DNA of 25,793 nucleotides. Origin: Chromera velia. Lineage: Eukaryota > Sar > Chromeraceae. The position numbers and the translations under genes are program-made. The stretch is taken from contig JAHBMJ010004099.1 in NCBI GenBank assembly GCA_018398765.1, forward strand, positions 57,725 through 83,517, given 5' to 3'. The notes under the pieces were generated by a model that saw only the letters and a list, made by a program, of their open reading frames with translations, was not told where the DNA came from and made no database searches. This document shows positions 10,238-19,090 of the stretch, piece after piece; within the stretch, counting starts at the first letter, position 1, and every line of letters begins with the position of its first letter.

Positions 10238-12738
10238 AGATCCTCAAGAAAAAGGTAAGACTTCAGAATTTCAGGGATGGAAGCGACTGCATGGGCGTGC
10301 ATGCTAGTCTTTGACACAAAAAATCTGTCACTTCGTCATTTCCATTCTTTGCTCACTTGACGAGAAACGCAACGACTACTAAAGCTTCCTGCCATCTAAT
10401 TCCATTTGCATGTCGGATAGCTTCATACTCTTTGCGCTTTCGTATGGTTCAAATCCGGTTGGGCATGCTGTGCTTCTCTTCAGAAACGTACACGAAGTCT
10501 TCAGATGGAAACTTTTGCTCTTTGAACATCTTTGCCTCCATTTGTAGGCTTATTGTCGCTTCCAGGAATCCCTTTTCAAACTAGGGTATTTTACTTTGAT
10601 GGAGGTATACTAGGTTTTATAGTAAAAAACCTTACAAAAAAACAGTTTTTAGACATTTTTTTAAATAGATTCCTAGCTCAATTTTGCTAAAAAGTCATTT
10701 AAACACATAATCACATGTAAAATCCTTGGTTCGGCAAGATTATATTAGGTTAAGGGTAGGTTTAAGGGTCGTTGCCAATGAAGGTTCGGACACAAGGTTA
10801 CAGAACCTTCATTTTAACGTTGTCATCTTTTGAAACCTGCTTGAACCTGCCAATACCAGTATTAACATAGTATAAACCAGCCTCAAACTGTTCAAAACAA
10901 ACTTAAAACTGATGATTTGACTCTTCAAAACTGTTATTGAGACACCTGGTCTCGGTAAGCTAGGCAGTTATGCACATAGGAAAAATATTGTCAAATTTCA
11001 ACAAATTTGCGATGGAGCATTCAAGCTGGCAGACAAATGGAATCAAGGACAACAGAGAAAAGAGTGTGATGGCTTTTATTCCGTCGCACGTTAATGCCGG
11101 GAACTGACGATACACCCCTTTCTGCTATTTTTTTTTTTTTGCATTCGGTAGTTTTGGTTGGGAGGGGGGGAACGGTGAATAACGACGAGCTTGCTCGCGC
11201 AGAAAGTCAGTTTAATGACTACGGATATGATTGAGCGTGAAAGTGATGAAAAGGATGAAAGCTGAAGGAGAGTTGAGTCATATGGTTTTCAAATCATGTC
11301 TGCTGGTATTAATGAAGTGATTTAAAGCAGGTTATACCAGGTTACATAAGGTTCAGGTAGGTTAAGTGTTAGGTTACATAACGATGTTTTTATTACTCTT
11401 AGAACCCTAAGTGGCAACATGATGAAAACCTTAAATAACTATCATAAATGATGATGCTACAAGTCTTTTTTTAAGTTCATGAAGGTTCTTTTAGGTAAAG
11501 AACCACATTGAGCATACTTTTAGATGTCTAGAGTGTTTTACATACTTGAAGGGGGGGGTATAAAATTAATTTTTTTTTTTTTTTTTTAGTGAAATACCCT
11601 AGTTTTCAAATTCACCCTCCGCACTAGATGAGCAAGCATATTGATTGTTTTGATCCTCAGTATGCGTTTCACTAAACTGATTTATTTTCATGAACAACTG
11701 CGTGCAGGCAAAGAAAATCGCTGAAGAGTCTGCCACAACGAAAGCTGAGAAGGACGACATCAAAAGGTATCCTGCATTTGTGTCATTCCAAAGTTAGCCA
11801 AACTGTCTCTTTTTGTATCTTCTCTTTCGGAGAGAAGCTGTTCTTACTTTCGCTCACTTTCCTGATGGTCAACACGTCTGCACGACTGCTTTTCTTTCGG
11901 CGGGCTGGTGCATGTTGGGTACATGAATGAATGAATGACTAAGCCGGTAGAGCCGAGCTCCTGGCAGTCCATGTCATGCATGCTCTGATTCAGAATGCAT
12001 CCTTATGCATGGACGTTTTTGCTACATTCAACATGCAGAAAGGTGAAAGAGACTCTTGGGGAAGACACAGTGGTCAGCTTGTTTCTTTGTTTCAAAAGAA
12101 ACATCGTCTTCTCTCTCTTCTTCCTCCTTCCCCCGTCTGTCTGGTTTGTCGACCGATCTTTCACTTTAATTCATTCATGCACCTTTTCGTTCATTGATTT
12201 ATTCATTCATTCATTTATTCATTCATTCACTCATTCAGGCTTTCTTTCAGCTTCTCCTTCTCTCTGTCTCCCTCTCCCTGCCTTTCTCTGGTTCTCGTGT
12301 GCGAACCACTTTTAGAATGCAAGGAACTCCGCGTAAAAAGCGTCGTGTATTTGAGCACATTCTGGCTTTAGAAACACGATTCGATCATACTGACACATCC
12401 TCTCTATGGAAGTGTCCTTCTCAGTCAGAAATAATTCATGGACCCTTAGTCACTGCCAGTTTCCTTCCGTCTTGCTGCATGTGTGCAGCCAGGATTCGAG
12501 ACCGTCAATTGCGGGAGGATTTGTTGCGCTTGTAGATAAGTGTTCCCCACAATTCTCCTGTCCCAGCACAAGACTGTCACACGAGGTGAGTAAATGCAAA
12601 AATCTGTTGTGGTCTGACCTAGGGTCTAACTTGGTCTGCGTAAAGGTTTGGAGAACGTTTGACTTACAAAATGAGTGTCGATTGCCAGATTGATCAGTTA
12701 AAAACATGTGAGGAAGCAAAATTCAGCATGAAGAAAGT
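9957..12738 (+). CDS. Coiled-coil protein gene, internal exons (product unknown)
   Basis: Five exons join in phase: 9957-10034, 10221-10254, 11708-11766, 12039-12072 and 12689-12738. Together they give a charged helix rich in Lys and Glu: VKNLDAQLILSKREADSLK..., CPEESEILKKK, AKKIAEESATTKAEKDDIK, KVKETLGEDTV, IDQLKTCEEAKFSMKK. Acceptors end in GCAG or CCAG; donors are GTCTGC, GTAAGA, GTATCC, GTCAGC and GTAAGA. The first four exons are the best supported; the fifth is likely. A hAT-like element of 1022 bp sits in the intron between 10254 and 11708. I do not recognise the family; nothing beyond a probable coiled coil can be claimed. Both ends of the gene are unsettled. Confidence 0.55.
10573..10580. 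repeat. Target site duplication, left
   Basis: TTTTCAAA, identical to 11603-11610 on the other side of the element. Confidence 0.85.
10581..11602. mobile_element. hAT-like non-autonomous DNA transposon, 1022 bp
   Basis: The element is bounded by a perfect 8-bp direct repeat TTTTCAAA (10573-10580 and 11603-11610), the target-duplication length of the hAT superfamily. Its ends are inverted: CTAGGGTATTTTAC on the left, and CTAGGGTATTTCAC when the right end is read in reverse. The interior is AT-rich, with no ORF that could be a transposase. It contains many copies of AGGTT or its complement, clustered towards both ends. It lies in an intron of the coiled-coil gene. Confidence 0.85.
11603..11610. 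repeat. Target site duplication, right
   Basis: TTTTCAAA, identical to 10573-10580. Confidence 0.85.
12190..12237. repeat. (ATTC)n microsatellite
   Basis: About eleven imperfect ATTC units in an intron-like stretch. Confidence 0.9.
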
Positions 12739-12973
12739 GTAAGAAGGGAAAGGATGACGGTCATTCCGGAATAGAACCTTCCCATCATAGGTGGGAAAGG
12801 AAGGGTTCTTGCTTCTTCTCTTCTCCCACTGGAGTCACTTATCTTGCTGACCATACGTCTATACTTATGGGTGATCGCACGGATCAGCAAGCACTGCGAC
12901 TTGCGCGCCATAAAGGAATTTCAAACCATGTCCAATACTTGACAGTGTATCCCCTATGCATTCACTTTTGCAG

Positions 12974-13017
12974 TGTGCCCCCTCACCGTCGGCACCCGGA
13001 CAAAGACAGTTGTCAAG
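12974..13017 (+). CDS. Possible exon of the coiled-coil gene
   Basis: The 44-nt stretch lies between TTTTGCAG and GTTAGA. All three frames are open, so it can be joined in more than one way. A second candidate at 13374-13431 (after TTTCCAG, reading TVTLSTARHVLHLQGRTE) can follow it in phase. Weak evidence. Confidence 0.25.
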
Positions 13018-13657
13018 GTTAGATTTCGCGTCTATCTTTCTTATCCCACCTGTTTCAATGTGAATTCACTTTCCTCCTGCTATCGACCTCATCTAAGAAT
13101 TTGCTCTTTTCTTTTCAGGTTAATCTTTTCACTCTGCCTCCGTTGTCTCTCCTTTCCTGTGGGGCTAACACAAAGAGGTGATTCTGTTTTTTCTTCACTC
13201 CGATTGCAGTTGCGCTTCGATTTTTGCCTTCCCGTTCCCTTCTATTCTTCAATTTGTTATGTCTCTTAGAATAACGCATGTGGAGCACTAATGCAAATCA
13301 TGCACTGGTTCTTCTCTTTTTCTTTTTTCCTCGAAAGATCTCCCTACCGACGTCGTTTTTTCGTTTCCAGCACGGTGACTTTGTCCACCGCTCGCCATGT
13401 GCTTCACCTGCAAGGAAGGACTGAGGTCTTGCTTGGTCTTACTTCTGTAACTCAAAACACTTTCAGTCCGCAAGAAGGTACACACACTTCAAAAAAGAAG
13501 CAAGGATGACTTCATTTTCCCCAACTTCTCCATTTGTCTCCTGGGGGTGTTCTGACGGAACGTTATCGATCAACTTGTCTTCCCTCAGTATGGTTCTGTC
13601 AGAGGAGCCTACAAAGCCTCTGTAGTGTTGTCTGCCTACATGCATGTTGTTTTGCAG

Positions 13658-13827
13658 ATCACAAGAGAGAAGAAAAATGACCAGACGGCTCTGAAGCCCC
13701 GGCCTTCATCAACGTCCTCAACAAGCTGCTCACCATAGTAGCTGAGGGCTTTGCCACAGAGGATGATCGCGAAGAGGCCGAACAAGTGTTCACGAGAGGA
13801 TATGGAAGATTACTTCAAACGGTTTAA
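13658..13827 (+). CDS. Probable 3' exon of the coiled-coil gene, with a frame break
   Basis: After the acceptor TTTTGCAG the first frame reads ITREKKNDQTALKP and then runs into stops. From 13693 the next frame reads EAPAFINVLNKLLTIVAEGF, continues ATEDDREEAEQVFTRGYGRL and ends LQTV at a TAA at 13825-13827. The second frame is clearly protein-like over about 45 residues, with hydrophobic heptads and an acidic patch, but has a TGA at 13678 between it and the acceptor. A single-base difference near the CCCC run at 13697-13700, an assembly error or an unrecognised internal acceptor would all explain it. Family not recognised. Confidence 0.45.
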
Positions 13828-14655
13828 GCTTGAACAACACTTAAGAATCGTTCAAATTATCGATTGTTGCACAATAGGTGAACAACACTTTTGTAACCAT
13901 GAAAAAAAAAAAATATTTTGAATTATAAACGTAACTAGACGCTTATTTATAGGCCGATAGCGATGGTGAATGATGATAATGATGATGACATAACTAGAAC
14001 CTTTTGAAACTTCATCCTAGACCTCATCGTTAGCTCTATTAAACCTGTGGAGTTCTAGCCAGAGTACAACTTAAATATAAAAACAATTTTATATGTATAC
14101 GGCCTACATTACACTTATAAGTGCATATATATTAAATTAAATGGATCTGACACTAGATCTGACAGCGATCATATTGAACTTCAAGACTGCATGAGCAATG
14201 AACTTTCATGACTGTGCAGAGTAAAACATTTTCATATGGTATGATAATTTCTGCATGATTAAACTTCATGCGGGCCATAACTTGGATACGGCTATTTAAT
14301 GCTTATAGTTTGATCTAGAACTAGATCTAAAGTTTGATGCTAAGCTCCCCGTACATAAAAAACTAAAAATAAATAATTGTCCAACATCACTTTAATTTAC
14401 TTTTTATCTTTTTATTTATTTTTTTGAAGCAGACACTTCAAGTTCGAAGCTGAAAGCTAGCCCAGCTGACGCATAAAAATAGAAAAACTAATTCAAGTTT
14501 AATTTGGCCTAAATTTATTTATTTATTTCAAGTTTTTTACGTATGGGGAGCCTAGGTTTGATGCTCCATAATCTAGTCCAGAATCCAGATGGACCAGATC
14601 TACTGCAGATCTGTACGCTCGCTATCTAAATATCATGTCTGCTTCTCTTGTTCTA
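13828..14655. other. AT-rich intergenic stretch carrying the MITE
   Basis: Base composition changes sharply to AT-rich behind the TAA at 13827. It holds two GAACAACACTT direct repeats (about 13832 and 13882), several AGATCT palindromes near 14150-14330 and 14590-14612, and the MITE. I could not find outer ends for a larger element, though the composition suggests one. Confidence 0.6.
14340..14555. mobile_element. hAT-like MITE, 216 bp
   Basis: The element is flanked by a perfect 8-bp direct repeat GTTTGATG (14332-14339 and 14556-14563). Terminal inverted repeats of about 25 bp start CTAAGCTCCCC on the left and CTAGGCTCCCC on the reversed right end, run through TAAAAAACT and differ at about three positions. 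Both this element and the 1022-bp one begin CTA(A/G)G, but the ends then differ, so they are separate families. It has no coding capacity. Confidence 0.88.
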
Positions 14656-16028
14656 AATGAATGCACAGTCAGTGTCTGTTCGTGAAGTTTCGTCCTCCCG
14701 TCTCCTTCCTGGCCCGTCCTCTTTGCCAATTTGCTTCCTGGTCCGTCACGCACGCCCTTGTTCCCTCTCTCGGCAGACCACCGAAGCACGATCGGGAGGG
14801 ACGCAACACGAAGACCAGAGAGGCAGAACCAACACGTGCAGACAGGCAGGGAAGCGAAAAGAGTCCCATCACGAGCCTTTCTTCTCTTTCCTCTTTCCTT
14901 CCATGAAGAATTCGAAACTCCCCGAAGAGAGGGTTACGGCATACAGGTACACGCAAGAAAAGGAAGAATGAACGTTCAGAAAGGAAGAAAGTCAGACATG
15001 GAGAAAGAAAGAAAAGAATCCACTTGATCATGCACGAACACAAACACACTCAGTCAAGGACATTCATTTAAGTTCAACTTCAGAATTAAAGCCAAAAAGA
15101 CTCAAAAGACTCGACGGATCGATCTTTAAAACGAATTAAGTCCTAGCTTCCTCTGATTTCCCTCCAAGAGAGAGGGCCGTTCGGAATTAATGCGAACGGA
15201 AAGGAAGGAGGAGAAGTGAAACGATGGAAGAAGTGAAAAGATGAGAGAAACAGAATTATCTTAACTTGGTTGGAAGAAACGAAACACATTTCCGTTAGTT
15301 CTCTTGTCCTTTCTTTCCCTAGTTCTCGTTGCAGTCTCTCTTCCCCTTTCTTCAAAGACATACCTACAACCTTACAGCTAGGGAAAGAAGAATCAAACAA
15401 CACAAAGAACTCTAAAGTGCTTCTCTGTCTGCATGCAGATCGGGAAGGACAAGCAGAGCCACATGGATGATACGGCTCTCTCCCTCTTTCTGACGCCGCT
15501 TTTTGGACAGGCAGAGTCACTCACAGCATGTTGAAGCTTTCTCGGGTGCATGATGTGCAGAAGAAAGAGGGTCAGAGCAGAGACCGGCAGTCAACCAAAA
15601 AGACGAAACCGAAGAAAACAAAGTATCGGACAACATTTTGCCCAAAACCAAACCAGCAAAGGAACGGAGTGCGAACGAATCGGTGGAACGAAAATTGATT
15701 CGTCGACCTCCTCTTCTCTTTTTGATATTCTCTTCATCTGGCTCTTTATGTCCCTACTGGGACCAACACAACATCCCGTGAGGGCAGACAGACATGTCTC
15801 GCTCTATCCTTATTTTCTTTCTCAATTGGATACTCAAAAAACGCAAGCTAGGGACAGACGTGATTTCACTCCTCTTGACTTTGAAAAGAAGCTAAGCAAA
15901 CGGTGACAGAGAAAGTGTAACCTCTCCTTATAGAGTGAGTCAAGCCATCCGTACATCGATCCATTGAATTCAATCAAAAATTAATACAGGAGTGAAGTCA
16001 TACACGGGGGGGAAGAAAGAACACTTAC

Positions 16029-16290
16029 CTCCCCTTTTTTTCATCCATGAAGCTAGGCACCCGCACAGCAAGTTTTGCGGATTTGAGCCTTCCTCTTCCT
16101 TCCTTTTGTTTCAAAACCCTTTTGGACCATCTCTGTGGCCACCCCACCTCGCCTCCCTCCTTGACCAGAAAGAACAAAACCAAAATGAATACCATGACCA
16201 GGCCATAATGAAAATATCGAAACCGTTTGTCTGAACTGTCTGTGTTTGACAACTGACGGATGGACTCTTTCTGTTCATCCCGCCAGCCAT
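16029..16290 (-). CDS. Possible exon encoding a single membrane span
   Basis: Lies between a GTGTCAG acceptor and a strong GTAAGT donor. The open frame reads DGWRDEQKESIRQL, then YFHYGLVMVFILVLFFLVK (a membrane span), then a basic stretch. The strong donor is the best support. The plus strand is also open here for 80 codons. No partner exons were established and the product is unknown. Confidence 0.3.
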
Positions 16291-16875
16291 CTGACACATG
16301 ATGTGTCTGCCTGAAACCAAAATCCCCCTGCCGTGTCCTGCCTGCCTGTCCCCAGCGGTGTCTCCATCAAGGCATCCTGCTGGGCTCGTGGGTCTGTCCG
16401 AACCTACCGAGAAGCACAAAGACAGACTGACAAACAGACGCACATGCAGGCCAAACGAAGGAGAGGAAAGAAACCAGGCCGCTCCTCAGAGGCGACACGC
16501 AAATGAAACAAAACAAAACAAAAAGACAAGGAAGCAAGCAAACAAAAAAACCAGCCAGAAGAGCAGAACAGAGAGCAGACCCAATGGTTGCCTCTTCCTG
16601 CCCCCACTCCTCTCTCTCTCTCTCTCTTGCTAACATACAGGTGAAGAGCTGTGCGTTGCTTACGAGACCTACAAGGTCCCTTGGCCAGCTGTCAAACAGC
16701 AATAGAAGGGAGAGTGAGAAACACAAGAAGACAGAGGGGGGAATAGAAGAAGAAAAAGCAGTGAGGCACGCAAGTTGCATCTTCCAGCAGAAGCGGGAGG
16801 GGGGGGACGCACGATTTCTTTTCCGCTACTCATCAATCAAAACTGGTGCTGGGTGATACAAGGCAATACAGAATG

Positions 16876-17388
16876 TTACGTTGGTTGTCTCCACTTTCTC
16901 CCTTTTTTCTCTGATCCCTCTTTGACTTTTTGTAAACGCGTACGTCTCTTTCTTGTCCTTTTCAAAAACCCTGAATTTGTTGTTCGACGTCGAAGGAGCA
17001 AGCCATCTCGTGGATGGCCGACACACCTCTTTTGCTCCATTTGTGTGCCACCCTTTCTCTTTCGCACTTCGTCGTTATTCCATTCGACCGTGTGGCATGT
17101 TCTGTGACCTGCATCAACAGCACTTGCTTCTTTTTCTTCGGCCCCCTCCCCAAAATTTTCGATCGCTTGAGCGGTGATTTTTTCCCTCAGGATGTCAGAT
17201 ACAGAGACAGACAGCAGACACAGAGTAGGAGTAAATTTGACCAGCCAGCCAGCTTCTTCTTTTCTGATCTCGATGAGAGGACCTCTGTCCTTCTCATCGT
17301 CGGAGAGCGAAACGATTACATAGAGCCAAAAAGAGAGACAAGAAACTGAAGACAGAAAGAGAAGAACGAAGGGGAGGAAACGCTTCAT
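16876..17388 (-). CDS. Hypothetical ORF with N-terminal signal-like segment
   Basis: 170 codons from a real ATG at 17388. The first ~28 residues (MKRFLPFVLLFLSSVSCLSF, then WLYVIVSL) look like a signal peptide or a membrane anchor. The rest is charged, ending in a very basic tail. The opposite strand carries a 111-codon ORF over the same stretch, and no family is recognised. It could be a one-exon secreted or anchored protein, a first exon, or chance. Confidence 0.25.
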   Translation of the reverse strand: MKRFLPFVLLFLSSVSCLSFWLYVIVSLSDDEKDRGPLIEIRKEEAGWLVKFTPTLCLLSVSVSDILREKITAQAIENFGEGAEEKEASAVDAGHRTCHTVEWNNDEVRKRKGGTQMEQKRCVGHPRDGLLLRRRTTNSGFLKRTRKRRTRLQKVKEGSEKKGRKWRQPT

Positions 17389-18770
17389 GGCACGGCAAAC
17401 AGCCGGCCTTCAAAAGAAGCGCACGACAGACAAGACAAGACAAAAAGAAGAGACAGATGAAGAGAGAGAGCCTCCACTCAGTGAGTGCAAAAAAACAACA
17501 AACCAAAAAGAACGAAACCTTCCATCAAAATGAACAATCATGTCACAAAGCAACGTAGAGAGGAGGGAAGGAAGCAGAAAGTTCTCCCAACCCCCTTCTA
17601 ACTCAAATGAACCACCACACATCAAAAGATGTCAAAAAAAGCAAGTGAAACGGAAAAAACAAACAAAACTGAACATCCAAAGGCGCTTTTGTCGTCCTAC
17701 CGGCAGTGCGCTCTCCGTTCCTCCCTTCTCTCTCTCCCTTTCTCTGTCTTCAGTTGACCAACCGTTTTCCAAACATGCGTGTCTGCCCCGATGGGTTGAA
17801 TGAAAACGAAACTCGCTACAAAACAAACATGCAGGACAGACCAAGCCAGACAGACAGATGATATGACTGACTGACTGACAGCAGCATCAAACCGGACAAC
17901 AAGTGACCGAAGAAAGAACAGATGGATCATCTAGTAAGAATCTCACTTTGACTTTGGGAGAGAAAAGAGCAGCCGTTTATTCATTTATTCAGTAGAGAGA
18001 GAGAGATGGGGGAGATGTTTGGAGAAACTGCACTGCACTTCTCATCTTCCTTCACATTAAAGACAGACAGACAGACATCGAGAGGGAAGAGAGAAAAAGC
18101 AGGAACACACAAAGACAGACAGACCTCAAAAAAACAGCAATGCATGCAGAGAAACGAGAATGCAATCCAGAGGCAGATAGAACAAAACACTCACATATAC
18201 AACGGACAGACAAGCGAAGCGTTTGAGATCGAGCTAAGAGAGGCCTTTTCTTCTTCTTCTTCTTCTGAAGCCAGTCTGGAGGAGGATGTAAACGGATGAA
18301 CAAGCCAAGAGAAGCGCTTCCTTTCTTTGCCCCTTCTTCTCTTCTCACCGACAGTTTGCAAACAGACCTTGCAAAGAGGAAGACAAAGCCCCCCCCACGG
18401 TCACGAACCCACCGACGAGAAGAGGGGAAGAAAGAAAGAAAGAGGCACTCCCCCAGCTTTCACCATCACCCCAAAATTTCATCCAGCAAACATCCTTGTC
18501 CCCTTCCAGAGGGTCCTTTTCCTTTCTTTCTTTTCTTTCTGTGCTGCCGCCTTCGTGACCGCACAGCTTGTCTACCTCGCTCGCTCGTCCTCTCACGCTC
18601 CGTCGCTTTCCTTCAAACATTTTTGTCTTGTTTGCCTATCCGTCTATCTGTCTGTTTGAGTGTTTCTGTCCCTCTGTCTCGGACTGCTTTCCCACCCCAT
18701 GCTGGCGTTCGTCGTTCTGTTTCCTTTCCGTCGTTCCTCTCACGCGATCGATCGAATTCTTCGTCGCTCC

Positions 18771-19090
18771 TCACTTAGCAGCCACAGTGGCCCTCTGGCC
18801 CCGCTTGTGGGCGGCTTTTCGGCCTCCAGCGCTGGCAGGGGGAACGAAGGCAGCGTCAGACCTGACGTCATCGTCCCCGTCTCCCGACTCGGATGTGCTC
18901 AGGTTGGCAACCGAAGGGTTCCTCTTGGATGCCGTCAGCTTGCCTCCCTTGCCAGCAGCACGGGAGGTGGTGACAGGGACAGAGGATGCGTCCGAGTCCT
19001 CAGAGGCCGTCTCCTTGTCTGCCATAGCGGCGAGAGAGCGGGCCTTCTTGGCCTCCCTGTAGGCCCTCTGTCGCTCCGGGAGGGGGGGAA
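18771..19090 (-). other. Low-complexity C-terminal tail of the desaturase
   Basis: After the conserved end (PYIKALGAMLGNLRNIAHQV, then DDVLPPLPE) about 105 residues follow that are rich in Ala, Ser, Asp, Lys and Arg, with acidic serine clusters (TASEDSDASS, STSESGDGDDD) and a basic end (GGRKAAHKRGQR). They share one uninterrupted exon with the conserved end, so this is not a mis-spliced addition. Front-end desaturases usually stop shortly after the conserved part. Confidence 0.8.

Larger units (their letters stand above)
14656..18770. other. 4.1-kb stretch without a supported gene
   Basis: Mostly short purine or pyrimidine tracts (for example 16605-16628 and 18060-18075). The part next to 18770 should include the 3' UTR of the desaturase, which reads leftward. 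Several ORFs of 80-170 codons are open on both strands at once, so none is convincing alone. Two weak candidates are listed separately. A possible plus-strand terminal exon at 15439-15534 (after CTGCATGCAG, reading IGKDKQSHMDDTALSLFL and onward to a TGA) is noted, but its antisense is also open. Confidence 0.5.

Noticed and set aside
10740-10770. TTAGGTTAAGGGTAGGTTTAAGGG-like stretch resembling telomere repeats
   Set aside because: It is irregular, only a few units long and part of the AGGTT motif set inside the hAT-like element.
12485-12510. GGATTCGAGACC resembling a tRNA B box
   Set aside because: No matching A box or cloverleaf could be drawn around it.
12317-12535. Plus-strand ORF from an ATG at 12317, reading MQGTPRKKRRVFEHILAL and onward
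   Set aside because: It looks partly protein-like, but its frame does not join the neighbouring coiled-coil exons, and no family is recognised.
17014-17349. 111-codon plus-strand ORF
   Set aside because: It overlaps the minus-strand ORF with the signal-like start; neither strand has a motif to decide, and this one has no splice or start support.
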